Assembly: GCA_036583965.1 (NCBI GenBank)
Contig: JAZBQD010000030.1
Coordinates: forward strand, 109,690,162-109,754,161
Length of the DNA: 64,000 bases
Direction of reading: 5' to 3'
DNA from: Prunella strophiata
Lineage: Eukaryota > Chordata > Aves > Passeriformes > Prunellidae
This document shows positions 11,753 through 28,600 of this stretch, piece after piece. Position 1 is the first letter of the stretch. Each line of letters begins with the position of its first letter. Both the position numbers and the translations under genes were made by a program. The notes beneath the pieces are model-generated. The model worked only from the letters and a program-made list of their open reading frames with translations, was not told the origin of the DNA and made no database searches.

Positions 11753-12045
11753 TGTGGGAGGTAGTAGTGAAGGTAATTTCACCCCCTAAAGAGTTGCAGC
11801 TGTTCTGATTACTAAGATTTGGAACAGGTGTGCCCTTAATAGGGCACAGGATACATCCAATGACATTGAGGAGTATAAAAGGAGGGACCAAGAAGATAGG
11901 AGGAGACAGAATTCAGTTAGCAGTGCTGTGGTGAGGAAGGAGGATGGAGTCAGCACTTGTGAAAAGGTATGGGACTTTCTACAGCAAAATAACATTTCAG
12001 AACTTGCTAATATAACTAGTAACCTTATCTGTGTCCATAACAACA
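11753..12045 (+). mobile_element. Solo LTR of a class II-like endogenous retrovirus (copy 1)
   Basis: The element begins TGTGGGAG and ends AACAACA, so it has TG...CA termini. It is flanked by a perfect 6-bp direct repeat GTGTTT (11747-11752 and 12046-12051), the duplication length typical of alpha- and betaretrovirus-like (class II) integrations. A TATA box, TATAAAA at 11874-11880, sits about 120 bp into the element. That gives the orientation and suggests a U3 of about 150 bp. A related copy in reverse orientation lies at 21688-21994. No internal retroviral sequence is adjacent, so it is a solo LTR. The family name is not known to me. Confidence 0.8.
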
Positions 12046-12051
12046 GTGTTT

Positions 12052-14540
12052 AATTGCCAAAAATACTTGAAAGCTAATTTGACAGGGAAGTGAAATTGAC
12101 TGGTCTACTGATGGGAAAAGTAGTTCTTTTATAGCAAACTACACAAAGAAAAAGAAATCAAGCATTTGGAAATTGGGACTTCAACAATTTTCTGATTCTA
12201 CCTTGCATTTTGAAATGAATGGATAGAATTTTCCTTCTGGAGAGAATGTGGAAAAGGGAAAAAGGGACCACCTGAAGGGTAACTAGAATTTTGCTTATCC
12301 TTTTACCTTTACACCAGCTAAAATGCTCTCTGTCTTTACTAGAAATCATTACATGTTTTAAGTGAATATCACTTTTGTACCCACAAAACATAATCAGACA
12401 CCAGGCCTCTGTGGTGCTACAGTTCACTCCCATTTTTCAACCTCACATGCATGGCAAGATAGAATTTAATTCTTGCCTACCAATTAGTCTCTTTAGCCAA
12501 GCAAATTCTCTTCACCATTTCAGATTTCTGGGTATCAGGTGCCTAAAACTTTTCTGTTGCCACATTAGCAGGGCAGAATGATGCCTGCACTTTGAATGAG
12601 GAGTCAGTAAGAGAGGAGGAGCTGGATCTGAGGTCGTTGATGGCCAGGCAGAGCCTGTACAAGTGCTTTTACGTATCAGCATTATCATTTCTATTCCAGC
12701 CACAGGCTTAGTGCCCAAGTAGGTCACCTCTGGGATGGATCTTGACTTTGAGGCACAGTGTAAAGGAGCAGATTAATCTAAGAGGCATTTGTATGACTGG
12801 ATGGAAAGACTGCATGTATATTACTAAACCAGGAAGAGTTTCCTGGTTTCCAAGTCTGTGCATCTCATTTTTCTGTGGATTTCAGGTCAGTGTGGACAGA
12901 AGGGCACAGTAGCCTTTCTTTTCATCCCTACTCCACAGCCTGGCCTCTGCACAGAGCAGAGCTGTGCTAATGGAGCAGGGCCAAAGCACACACCATCAAC
13001 ATTCTGGGGTGGGTGCTTACAGGAACAGGGCTCTACCAGGAAAAACCTCAGAAAAATAGACTCTCCCAAAACAAGGTACATAAAATCGTATTTCCACAGC
13101 CAGACTCTGCACATCGCACTTGGCTTAACTGCACTTCATTAACTGTTTCATTAGCAGGAGATGGTGTCTCTTCTTCCAAATTTCACTTTGTCTGAGCACT
13201 CTGATTGTGCAGCCTTGTCACTTCTCCCTCAGTTCACAGCTTCTCTCTGCAATAGCATTTATAACTTACCATACAGAATTCCAAACTTTCTCCTGTCGAA
13301 ATTTTGCACAGTTGTTCTTCTGTGATGTTTCTTCTTATTGATGACTTAGAGATTTATACACCCAACAACCACTGCCACCAGGCAGTCCCATCAGTACTGC
13401 CTGGCTGGGTTTGGGTTAGGCTAGCTTCATGGGCAGTTTCTGTGGCTTTTGGGAACTCTCCCTCCTAGAGGAGGAATGAAGTCTGACTTGAAAGGTGGGA
13501 ATTGTTTCAGAGGAAGAAACTAGTTTCAGAGGTGCTGTTTGTGTATATTGTGTGGTGGTTAATGTAAACCAAGGGTTAAATTTCTCACTGTCCTGTTCTT
13601 TCATAATTTTATATGCACAAACCCAGTGGCACAGGTGTCAGGCAAACAGAGGAGGTCAGCATATCCCACACCTTTTTCTGCTCCTGAATTTCCATTTCCT
13701 CCTTTTTTCCCTTACTCCTCTTCTGTTACTGGTTTGTTCAAATTATGTGCTCTGCAAGGCAGGACAAGGAATTTCACTGTAAAATATTTGGCACTTGATC
13801 AAAATGAAACATAGCTGTACCCTTAAGAACCATATCACAGAGATTAATGAGCTCAGTAACTGCAAGAGAAGCAGCAGTGGTTTTCTGAGGAACTGGATCC
13901 CATGTCTCAGGTCTCCCAAAGAGCAAGAAGGTTAATTAAATCCTGGCTCTTTGTTATAACATTAAATCCTAAAATATTATGTCAGTCTTCAGGTCTCTAC
14001 TGAGACAACTCTTGGTGAATTTCTTTCAAATATTTAAGCAGCAGGAAAATGAAAGGAAAGCACTTAAAGTGTATCCCTAATTGCCTTATGTTTTGATGCA
14101 ATGTCCATCACAGGGGAGAATCCACATTTGAAAATGTTCCTGCTGAGTTTGAAAATTATGACAACCATCCTGTTTTGGGGAGGCAGGGAGAGAAAAGATA
14201 AACAGAAAGAATGGTGTTGATGAAAGGAAATGATCACCAGCAGGCGAGGGTTTGATAGGAGGAAAGTAAAATTCTTATGCCAGGTTTCAGTCAGGATGAA
14301 GACAAAACCAGCAGTGTCTACAGGACAATTTGATTCCACCTCTCCATTGTTATCTGTCTGTAAGATAACCAGGGCCCAGGGGTATCATGGTAGATCTTAG
14401 GATCCCAGGATTTGCTAGTAATAGCAGTCATGAATTTCTTGTATCCTCTCATTCATATAAAATCCAAGTAAAGATTTGCCGTGAAAAATTTTAGCTTTAT
14501 ATTTTCCATATCTGACTGCACTCTTAACATTTCTGCTGGA
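12052..14540. other. Intergenic DNA, no gene seen
   Basis: No exon, RNA gene or clear repeat recognised. Frames of up to 95 codons in 12.3-14.4 kb show no recognisable family features. Part of this stretch (12.5-13.2 kb) is richer in GC than its surroundings but has no CpG clustering. Confidence 0.45.
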
Positions 14541-14925
14541 TGTAGTGGGTTGAGCCTGACCAGCAGCCACACAAACACTCACTCTCCCATTCCCAGCAGG
14601 ACTGGGGAAGAAAAGAAGAAAAACAGGAATGGGAAAGCACATGGGTTGAGATAAAAACAGTTTATTAGGTGAAGGAAAGAGACAGAAATGAAGCAAAGGA
14701 AATCACTCACCACCTCCCACATGCAGAGCAGACATTCTCCAAGCAGGAGCCACCTTGGAAGCCAGAAGTTTCCCTTTCTCTGTCCCAGTTTTTACTGGTG
14801 ACCGTGACCTTATGGCACTGTATTGTATGCAAGGAAAACCCTTTGGCCAGCTGGCCCACCCAGCAAAGTCCCCTCACAATCTCTTGCCTATTCAAACCTA
14901 CTTGCTGGAGGAGAGGAGTTTCCAG
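14541..14925. mobile_element. ERVL-like LTR fragment
   Basis: It starts TGTAGTGGGTTGAGCCTGACC and continues with 'cagcagccacacaaacactcac', 'tgggttgagataaaaacag', 'tttattaggtgaagg' and 'tttggccagctgg'. I recognise these as a diverged bird LTR of the group whose terminus reads GTGGGTTGACCCTGGC. The far boundary is unclear and I found no convincing target duplication. Transcriptional orientation cannot be set with confidence, although published orientations suggest minus. Confidence 0.6.
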
Positions 14926-15996
14926 GTCTGCTTGTTTTTACAATAACCTAATTTAGCAGATTGGGTTGGTTTCCCTGTGATGACTTAGTGTAGGATTGTG
15001 CCAGAGATATTAATGAAATAATAGCTAGACTTTGACATATTGTCACCACTACTTAAAACTGAGCCTGTAGATGGACAGTCCTGGATAGAATGGTAGGAGA
15101 GAGCTTATACATGTGCTTTTTTACCAAAGTTTTAAGTTCTGTCTGACCTGAAAATGATTACAGATGAGACACTTGATGTGGGAGATGAATATTTGAATGT
15201 TCAACAGTAGCAAGGTTTGGAATGAAAAACTGAAGGAATTTCAAGAGAAATTCCTTTTCAGGCTGACCATCAACTTTCACCTCTTCAAAGAAATTTTTCC
15301 AGTGAGGTTGAATGATAAATTTTTGCTTGTAGTGATTTCTTACATTTCCCTTTTATACTTTTGGTAATTGATATTTAGGGAGAAGTGGATATTGAAGTCC
15401 ATGGGCTTCCAGTGAGATGACCATCACTTTATACAGTGTTTGGGATTAAAAAAAATCAACATAATAACTGTAACTAGTTTTACAGAATTAGTGAAGCAAA
15501 CTTGACCCCAAAGGAAGAATTATTCAAGAAGTCAGGAGAGAACCAAATGCATAGTTTTATGTTTTCACTTTGACTGGTGGCAGCAGTCAGAAAACTATCA
15601 CCAAAAAGCACAGAAAGTTTAACTGATGGAATTCTGTTCATAATTAACTAATTACATGAAATCACAGCCACCTGCAAAAACAGAAAAAAATTAGAAGATT
15701 TTTATGTTTGGGAAAATAATTTCATAATATTGTAAATTCCTTTTTCTAAAATTAGTACTTTAAAAGTCAACTTGTCTTTTTAAATTAGTATGTCAGCCAC
15801 AAATCAATACTGGTATATAATAAGCAAAATTTTGGCTTTTTATTTCATGTTGTTGGGAATGAATCATTGAGGGAAATATATTTAAAGGCAGCAAAACCAG
15901 GGTGTGGAACCTATTTGCACAAAACCTCTATTCAAAAGTATTTTCATTCCATCAATAGATTTCTACAGCAGAATGTGCTTTCTATTGTGATTGTGT
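14926..15996. other. Intergenic DNA, no gene seen
   Basis: AT-rich sequence without a recognisable gene or repeat family. Confidence 0.45.
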
Positions 15997-16589
15997 GGAT
16001 CAATTTTGGCAAGCATTGGTCCATGTCCCTGCACTTCATGGCATCCCATGCCTTTTGATGGCTTTCACTTTGGCCAAATTTTTTTCTTTCTTTTTTTTCC
16101 ATGCTCTGTCTCCCCTGTCTCTCAAATCTTCCCCTCAAAGTCCTGTCTTCTTCCTTCTTTTTCTCCCCTGCTTTTGCAGACTCTGTGAGGGTACTTTTGG
16201 CATCTTTTGGTCCTTTGCACTGCACCGTATGTAATCCCAGTGCATTTCCTTGTGGTCACTAAATTTCCCAATTTTCTTTTTTTCCTATCTTCATTTCAAT
16301 TTCTTTTGATCATAGTGCCTTTCCAGAGTGTTTGCAAGTCCTTCTTTACTCTTTCCAAGGTTTTCAATGGGGATCAATTTTGGCAAGCTTTGGTCCATGT
16401 CCCTGCACTTGATGGCATCCCATGCCTTTTGAATGGCTTTCACTTTGGCCAAAAGTTTTTTTCATTTTTTTTCTGTATCCACGGCCTGTCTCCTTTCTCT
16501 CTCATATCTTCCCCTCAAAGTCCTGTCTTCCTCCTTGATTTTCTCTCCATGCTTTTGCAGACTCTGGGAGGTTAGTTTTGGCATTTTGC
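15997..16589. repeat. Direct duplication, about 215 bp, period about 374 bp
   Basis: 15997-16211 and 16371-16589 share 'ggatcaattttggcaagc', 'ttggtccatgtccctgcact', 'ggcatcccatgccttttga', 'ggctttcactttggcca', 'cttcccctcaaagtcctgtc' and 'gcttttgcagactctg'. About 160 bp of non-duplicated sequence separates them. Differences are scattered, so the duplication is not brand new. Confidence 0.9.
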
Positions 16590-17110
16590 CCATTAGCATA
16601 GTTAGGAAAATATGGGAATGCGGAGAAAGTGAGAGTAACTTTGGAACAGCTTTTGTGTGTTTCTCTTCTGGAACCTGTAAATGACCACAGACAAATCCAG
16701 AGGGAAACACCATTTCAAAATTGAAATCTACATTTAAAGACCTTTAAGAAGGGTCAGGAAAAGTGAACAACTTTTAGAACGGGAGAGAAAAAGAGAAATA
16801 GAAATGCTGAAAATATTTAAGAAAGAAGTCTACAGAAATACTGGCCAGCAAGCCAGGGCAGAGCAGCTGCAGCAAGGAGGAGGAGATGCTCCCTGCTGTG
16901 GAAAGGAAATCAGTACATTGCTGTTTGTCCAGCATAATCTTCACAATCTTTTCAACATCAGTCTCTGCCTTCTGGGACTCCAAGAAACCTCCTTTCCTGG
17001 CAAGTGCCTCTCTTCTACCACCCCTTGAGACAGACTTTCCTCCTCCTCCAAACAGTTTGCTATTAATAGTTCTCTGAAATCCTGCTCATCCAGGGAGGAT
17101 GCCACGAAAT
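15997..17110 (-). pseudogene. Degenerate coding-like relic containing a duplicated charged segment
   Basis: On the minus strand two segments, 16371-16589 and 15997-16211, are similar in DNA and retain similar peptides. Both have KEEDRTLRGR followed by [YF]ER and, further on, QKAWDA[IM]KCRDMDQ followed by xLPKLI. The repeat period is about 374 bp. The peptides are highly charged and coiled-coil-like. The frames are broken by stops and shifts, for example between the two conserved blocks of the upper copy. Further upstream on the same strand (16.9-17.1 kb) there is another charged stretch with QKAETDVEKIVKIMLDKQQ. I do not recognise the protein. It may be a decayed gene, a decayed retrocopy, or non-coding sequence whose similarity reflects only recent duplication. 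Confidence 0.35.
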
Positions 17111-17568
17111 AGCAGTGCATTTGAGTTATCAGAGCAGCTCTACCTTGCAGACATGAGAAATGTATTTGGACTCAGATCAAGTGCTGAGTGTGTTACAAGC
17201 ATACCAACCCACCTCAGTTAAGAAGAACAAGTTCAAAGTTTGAAATTTTTAGTAGGAAAGTATAAACATCATTACCAGGATGTTAATGTTATGTATACAA
17301 GGGTGTCAGCAACTACTCTTGCTCTCCTTGTACCACATGAACCACATAAAAGAAAGAAGAGGAAAAAGGAGATGTGACAGCCCTTACTCCAAGCTAATTC
17401 TGAAGACCAGAGGAATTCAATCTGCAGCTGAGCTACCACTGCCCTTGCCTCCTTTTCTTCTCCCCCAACACATCATTTAGATGCCATTTCCCAAGCCACT
17501 CAAACATGTTTAGTAACTAACTAGAAATAGCGCAGTGATCTTGGAGCCTTTCACAGCTCCCTTAAATC

Positions 17569-21687
<4,119 letters not shown>

Positions 21688-21994
21688 TGTCGTTAGCAAC
21701 ACAGATAAGGTTACTAGTTATACCAGCAAGTTCTGAAATGCAATCTTGCTGTAGAAAGTCCCATACCTTTTCACAAGTTCTGTTCCTTGCAGTGCTGACT
21801 CCATCCTCTTTCTTCACCACAGCACTGCCAACTGAATTCTGTCTCCTCCTAGCTTCTTGGTCCCTCCTTTTATACTCCTCAATGTCATTGGCTGTATCTG
21901 TGCCCTATTAAGGGCATACCTGTTCCAAATCTTAGTAATGAGAACAGCTGCAACTCTTTAGGGGGTGAAATTACCTTCACTACTATCTCCCACA
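21688..21994 (-). mobile_element. Solo LTR of a class II-like endogenous retrovirus (copy 2)
   Basis: Read on the minus strand it starts TGTGGGAG and ends AACGACA, so again TG...CA. It is flanked by a perfect 6-bp direct repeat AGGAGT (21682-21687 and 21995-22000). Its sequence matches the LTR at 11753-12045 along its length, including the TATAAAAGGAGGGACC region (TATA on minus at 21868-21874). There is no internal retroviral sequence next to it. The different target duplications show two independent insertions. Confidence 0.8.
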
Positions 21995-22000
21995 AGGAGT

Positions 22001-22861
22001 AACCTCAGAGAGAAGGATTTTCCCCCAGGGAGCCTCAGGGGGTCAGCTGAGCTCTGTGGCAGAGTGGACCCTACTTTTATCACCTACAAAGCAGCTTTGC
22101 TGCACAGAGGCAAAGGGCAGCAGTCTCCTACCTTTGACAAAGAGCTCTGACCTGATAGGAAGCAAACAAGAATTAGCATTTTCCTGAAAATACTTGTGGA
22201 AATCATATTTCATTGCAGCAAAGGTGGGAGGAGATTTGCATGTGTTCCTAAACTGATTAGTTTCTTTCTTCTACTGATCTTCCTTATAAATAGAGCAACC
22301 ACTAGCACTTAACTACTTGTAACTTCATTGGAGAAGTGGAAAAACAAAGAGATGTCACAACTGGGCCAGCACTGAATTTGGCTTTTGCAAATGTTGCCCA
22401 ACATCAGCAAGATGAAAAACAAAGGCAGTTCATTTTCACACCACAAGTCATGACAAAGTAAAAAAAACCTGTGCTCAGAGTGAGCTCCCTGTATCCCATC
22501 AGTCATGTGCCATGTCTGCACAGAGGCAGTGACCACAGATGGCACAGGGGCACCTGCTTTTGGCACTCTGCTTTCTAGCAAGTGCCTCAGGAAGCAAGGT
22601 TTGTCTTTTCAGTGGAGAGCAGAAATGCCTGCTCCAGCCCCATCAGCTCAGGTGTCACAATTCCAGCTCCAGCCCCAGCAGCCTCATCGTAGCAGTGCTG
22701 TCCCTTTGGCACAAACCTTAATCACAGCAGAACGCAGTGATGTTGACTTCTGTATGTGCATGTATCTCTCATAATGTGTTGATATCAGATATGTTATTTT
22801 TGTAACCCCTAGCAGGAGAGAAGGATCAGTGAGGGTGATGCACACGGAGGATGAGTAATGG
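22001..22861. other. Intergenic DNA, no gene seen
   Basis: Sequence between the second solo LTR and a CR1 copy. No gene or repeat recognised. Confidence 0.45.
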
Positions 22862-23665
22862 AATCACAGAATTTTAAGAGGTTGGAATGGACCTTAAAGA
22901 TCATCTAGTTCTGATAATGAACTTCCCACTAGACCAGGTTGTTCAAGGCCTTAGCCAACCTTGCTTGGAACACTGCCAGGGATGGGCCATCCACAACCTT
23001 CCTGGACAACCTGTGCCAGGGCCTCACCACCCTCACAGTAAAGAATTTCTTCCTGTCTAACCTAAATTTCCCCTCTTTCCATTTGTACCCTTCACTCCTT
23101 GTCCTGTCACTGCAGTTCCTGACAAAGAGTCCTTCTCCATCTTCCCTGTAGCCCCTTCAGACTCTGGAAAGTGCTCTGAGGTCTCCACACAACCTTCTCT
23201 TCTTCAGGCTGAGCAACCACAACTTTCCCAGCCTGTCTTCAAAGGGGAGGTGCTCCAGTCCTCTTAGCAATGTTGTGGCCTCCTCTGGACTTGTTCCAAC
23301 AATTCCACATCATTCTCATGTTGGGGACACGAGAACTGGACACAGCACTGCAGGTGGGGTCTCACCAGAGTAGAGGTGGAGAATCTCCTCCTTGGACCTG
23401 TTGCCCATGTTCCCTTCGATGGAGGCCAGGACAGGGTTGGTTTCTGGGCTGTGGGTGCTCACTGCCAGTTCATGTTGAGTTTTTCCTCAGCTATCACCTC
23501 CAAGTCTTTCTCGACAGGGCTGCTCTCACTCCCTTCCCTGCCCAACCCGTAGGTGTGTCTGGGAGTGCCCCAAGGCAGATGCAGGACCTCGTACTTTACT
23601 GTGTTGAACTTCATGAAGTTCCCACCAGCCCCACCTCTGGCCTGCCAAGGTCCCTTGCTGTGGGG
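22862..23665 (-). mobile_element. CR1 LINE fragment, about 800 bp
   Basis: The plus strand begins 'aatcacagaattttaagagg', then 'ttggaatggaccttaaagat', and runs through 'ctggacaacctgtgccaggg', 'aagaatttcttcctgtctaa', 'cttctcttcttcaggctgag' and 'acagcactgcaggtggggtc', to the 'ttgaacttcatgaagttccc' region. This is a long antisense copy of the CR1 3' third. The 183-codon plus frame at 23270-23821 is an antisense shadow of the element. Confidence 0.92.
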
Positions 23666-25640
23666 TGTGACACTAGGGGTGGCCTAGATCAACAGCTAGG
23701 GGTGGTTCAGATCAACAGCTGCCAACAGCTGAGTGGATCAACTGGTGGTCTAAATACTTCCCCCAGTCACACAAGGAGAGGGGGTATTAAAGATCATCCC
23801 CTCCTCATGTGGGATGGCTAAAAGAACCTGGGCAGAGAGCACTGGACTCTGACATATAATGTAGGACATGATGAAGTCCCAGAGAGTGTTTAATTAACAC
23901 ACACCCCAGCTATTAACTTTGTATCTACCTACAAACCCCTGTTACACAAAGTTTTGTTTCACAGAGGCACTCTGTCAAGCCTCTCAGGAACGGATTCCAG
24001 TTTTAGAAACATGTAGAAAGTGCATCAGCCCGTTCCTCACCCCAAAAGCCCTCTGCCCAACATAGCAGCACTCAGGAAGGTGGCACATCTGAACTAGAAC
24101 TTGGTCCCAGTGCAGCAGCTGGTGGTATCTGGTGTTGAGAACACAGCATTGCTTTTATGGAATTCCAGGCTGTTTTCCCAAATACATTAATGCAGTATTG
24201 AAAGAAAGAGTGGAATTAGTGAGATGAAAGTACATACAGAAAATGCCATCACCACAAGCAGCTTCCAACGGTGTCTGCAACTAAAAGACAGGGTGACACA
24301 ACCTCAAGGCCATTGTGATGTGGACTGCTTAGCACAGAAACAAACCACCTAACAACATTCCCTGTGCCTTCATCCATGGAGCAAACATGTTCTTCCATTT
24401 CCCCAGCTCCCTTACGCAGTGCTGGCTGTCAAACATTGCAGTGCCACACTGCCCCATTGTCCTCCCCTTGCCCATAGACCCCACTGCCCACTGCTTCTTA
24501 CAGGTGGTTGTGATGTCTGACACTGGTTGATTCCAGATAAAAATCATCATCCCCTAAAAATGAATTATGGATCAAAGGATCCAATAGAGGCACTGGGGTA
24601 AGAAAAGCTGTATTTGTGAGAACTCAAAAGTAACACAGAAAAGTTTCTGCTTGCATAGTCTTAGAATGGAAGCCCATCCTCTACACAAAAAATAGATCCT
24701 CCCACATAGTGACACGACACCACTCATCTGTCATTTTAAGGCAGCTCAGCCCAACCTAGACTGTTCAAAGGGGAACAGATCAGGGAAGAGAAAACCTACA
24801 GGAGAAACCAAGAAGACAGTGCTTGCAGGGTAGCAAAAAGATGACCCAGGAATGTGATATTGTGATACAAATGTCTTTTGGTAAAGGATCACATAGGCTA
24901 AAGAAGAGCTGATGGTCCAGGGGACAGAGCATGGTATAGTGTATGATGTTGGTGTACACAGGAGGAAGTGCTTTATCTTCTAGTGAAAAATAAAAACTTT
25001 AAAGGTGTCAGATTTGAAAAACTGGTTTAATCTACAGCATTTCTGTGTACAGCCACCCTACCCTGCTGCAGTCTCAACTTCTTAGATAGAGCTTTGGGGT
25101 TACTTTGAAGGATTCTTCAGGAAAGGAAGACACCTCCCTCCCCATTCTGATGTTTTGGAGGAGCCATGCAAAACTTTATCCATTGCTGCTTTAAGTGAAC
25201 CATCGCTATTGCTCTGCAGTTCTTAAGGACTGGCTTTGTGCAGGGAATGCCCACAGGGTTAACCTTGTTCTTGCCTCCCATCCCCACAAAATTATCCATC
25301 CAGGTAATTGCTGCAGACATGTGGCCCTCACATGGGTCAGTTTGCAGGACTGAGACCAAAAAGCATAAATAGAAATGAAACCAACCAAAGCAAAAATAAA
25401 ATAGCCCTTAGTGCATGTTTAGTAACAAAAACCAGAGTGGTAAGTAGGAAAAGGATGCAGATCTCCCAGTTACATCATGGGCTGCTCAATAAACACTTTT
25501 AAAAAAGCCAGATGCTGGGCAGTCACCATTTCATTCAAACACAATTAAACCCCCTCTATTCCATCACAGTATGTACAAAATCACATACAGTTAAATATGC
25601 ATCTGAAAGCATGAATGAAATTCTAATATACAGTACTTTC
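23666..25640. other. Intergenic DNA, no gene seen
   Basis: It begins with a short imperfect duplication (ctaggggtgg...agatcaacagct, twice between 23669 and 23722). Otherwise I recognise neither gene nor repeat before the probable AGPAT3 3' end. Confidence 0.4.
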
Positions 25641-28600
25641 ACACAGCCAAAGCTATTTTATTTTACAAGACGAGGCTTTTGCGTTCATCTTTTTTTCTGA
25701 AAGCCCAGTAAAAACAGCGTAAACTACTTAAGCAAAATTTAAGAGACCACTTACAAAGTAAAATTTGCATAGCACTGTAAATCTGCGTGTTTGTTTGGGC
25801 ACAGTTCTCCATAAAAACTACAGTAGGTGACAGGGTTGGGTTTTCTTAATAGCTTCTTGTTTTTCACCAGATTCAGACACACTTCTTCCGAACATCATAA
25901 AATCAAGTGTAGGAAACAACTGTAAAAATGTACAAAAATATATACACATGCACAGTAAATGCATACCCTGTATACAGTTTTATTACTCGTTAGATTTGGC
26001 TAATAATGATCATCTGGTGACTTACGCTTCCCTCCGAATGACAGGTTTGCAACACATCAATCAGCTCAAGGAGGGTGATTTTCCTCGGAGAGAAGGTTTT
26101 GATTAAAGCTACAGTACTTGCTGGTGATCTGAGGAGTGAGCGAGGCGCCGGGCGGCAGCGGACGCCGGGCGTTCAGGCGAGTTCAGCATTCAGATGTCAC
26201 AAGGGACAGCTCGGACACAGCTGAAGCGAAGGGACATGAAGGGACACAGCTTGGCTCTCTGCACAGATGCACATGCACGGAATAAAGGAGGTACACAGAA
26301 CCCACTCATGCCTTGGGGAGTAAAATTTAATTCCTGATTAGGCTCTGCTACCTACTCGTCCTTCCTTTGCAAATTGTATTTTAGTAATTTGTTACTCAAT
26401 GTGTTTTCCTTAAGAATGCACGCTGGCCAAAATGAAAAAAGTTGTGTAAGACTGAAAATTGGTAGTGGTAGCCCCCATACTAAGGAATTTAAATTTTAAA
26501 AGTACCATTATATTCTGATTGCTGCTGAAGTGTCTGATTTTAAAATTCACTTTTCTCCTAAAAAGATAAAATGCTGCTTCTGCTAGTGGTTTTTAGAAAT
26601 AGATTATCTGCACTCAAGTGCTCTCAATAGTGAAAGAGCACAAATAATCTTTCTTTACAGTTTCAAAAACTGAACAGTGGCTGGTAACTACAGCTATAAC
26701 ATTTTAAGAAATACAGGCAGCTTTCTAAAAGCCTAGAGAGGCCAAGGATCAGAGAAACACGTTTGTCTTAGATGCCAATCCCATGTCTTCCCAATTCTGA
26801 AGTATGAAATATTTTCATGACTTTTTCTGGTGGCTAACACACATGGCACGGACCTTGTAACGCTGACTTCCAGACTGTTTTCACTCCAAACCATAGCAGG
26901 TAAGTAACACACAAAAAACAGCCTGCAAGCATCTTGCTGCAGAGACAATCAGACAAACCAGCCTTAAAGATAAACAGGGCAGAATGAGAGTCCCCATCTG
27001 AAACAAGCCCTTAGGAGGAATTCTGACCCAAATCTCGTGAACATGGCAAGGGTTATTTTGTAAGTTGTCACATGGAGGTCTCACATCCACATTAGAGTCA
27101 AAGCTTGCTTCTCACATAGTTGTCCCTGCTTTGCAAAGCTCCTGGTGATCACTCAGTTTTCTCAGAGCAAGAATTTGGCCAGATCTGTCAGTGCTCCTGC
27201 TCCTCCCAGCGATGCACCTTGCAGTGTTCCTTCTCCCTCACAGCTCCCAGCAGGGCTGTCACCTGCTTCAAATCCCAGCTTCACTCAGCACCAGCAGCCC
27301 TGGAGCTGCCTGTTATGATCAGAAGGTTCAGGAATATGGGAACAAGAAGCTGTGACACACTGGTAGGAGTACAAATTCAGCATTCCCATCACAGGGACGA
27401 GCTTCTTTGCGTAGACCCACAGCAGAACTTGCAGCAATCGTTTTCTGGGAATCAGAACCTTCACACCAGGGGACAGAAGCACATGGCATCCAGGAGATGC
27501 TGTGAGCTATCCTGCTGTATCTCATCTTCAAAGGAGATCAAGGAATGGATTCTTCACTTTGATCTGTGTTCGCCTCCAGCATCTGCATGAAACACTTGGG
27601 CGAGGTCTGCCCAAGCCTGGCTTTAGACTTCTTAGCAAATACTTCTCCAAGATGCCAAAATACATCAGATTGTGTCTTCAATCTGAAATGCTCTGTGTAG
27701 CGTCAAGTCAGCATTATTAAAAGCCTCCAACCCCACATTTCTTCAAAAGGTACCTGAGGCAAAACCAGGTTTTGGGGTAGTCCCAAGACAGAAACAGTAC
27801 TTTCAGCAAATTTCCAATGTACAGAGACTCCCTTGCTTTCTCATTGCTCCAACTCTTAGTAAAAACCTTGTCCCAACTCCCTTTCACCAGAGGGACCTGT
27901 TGCCAGGTAGGGAGGGCCTGTGTGAGGGAGGCCTCTTCTCTTCCCTGCTAAAAGTTTTGCTTTGAAGAAGCAAAGTTGCATTATCACATAACCTGTTGCA
28001 TTATCACAAACAACCCTGTCAGTTCACACCTAGAGCTGTCAACCAGCCCAAAATTCAGGAAGAGAAAACCCCAACCATGTGAGACAACTGCTGTAGGACT
28101 GGTTGAACTGGAGAGCTCTGAATTCCTGCTAGTCAAACCATCTGCAGAAGATACAAGTGAGCAAATATACAGACACTGGTGATGGAGACAAGAGGTACCA
28201 CGTAGAAGTGAGCAGTCATACTCACTTTTCCTGTGAATACCAGGCAATTAGGACACAGGCAGCAGTCAGATTCATTGGTCTGCAATTAAGTGTAGAGCCC
28301 TTCAAGATAAGTTAAAGCAGAACAAAGGAACATTGCCCATGCTCTTTGTGCCGGAGACAGATATTTTGCTCAGTGATGCAAAGTCAATTGCAAGAGCACA
28401 TTCAGCCCACAAATGAGCAAGAGAGAATTGTAATCCTACCGAAGCCAAGGCTTCTGGATACCTACTGGATCCTTCTTCAGCATCAGCTCTTTGTGCCTTC
28501 CTAACTCAGAGATGCCACAGTGGCCAGCAGTCCCCAAGCTCTCTCACCAGGTTCTCAGATGTAGGTCAACGTGATGCCCCTTTGGAACTGCAAATCCCAC

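Noticed and set aside
23270..23821. 183-codon plus-strand frame
   Set aside because: It is the antisense of a CR1 LINE fragment and the peptide has no conserved family features.
27120..27590. 156-codon plus-strand frame, Cys/Ser rich
   Set aside because: No recognisable domain, signal or splice structure. It lies antisense within the presumed AGPAT3 3' UTR and could arise by chance.
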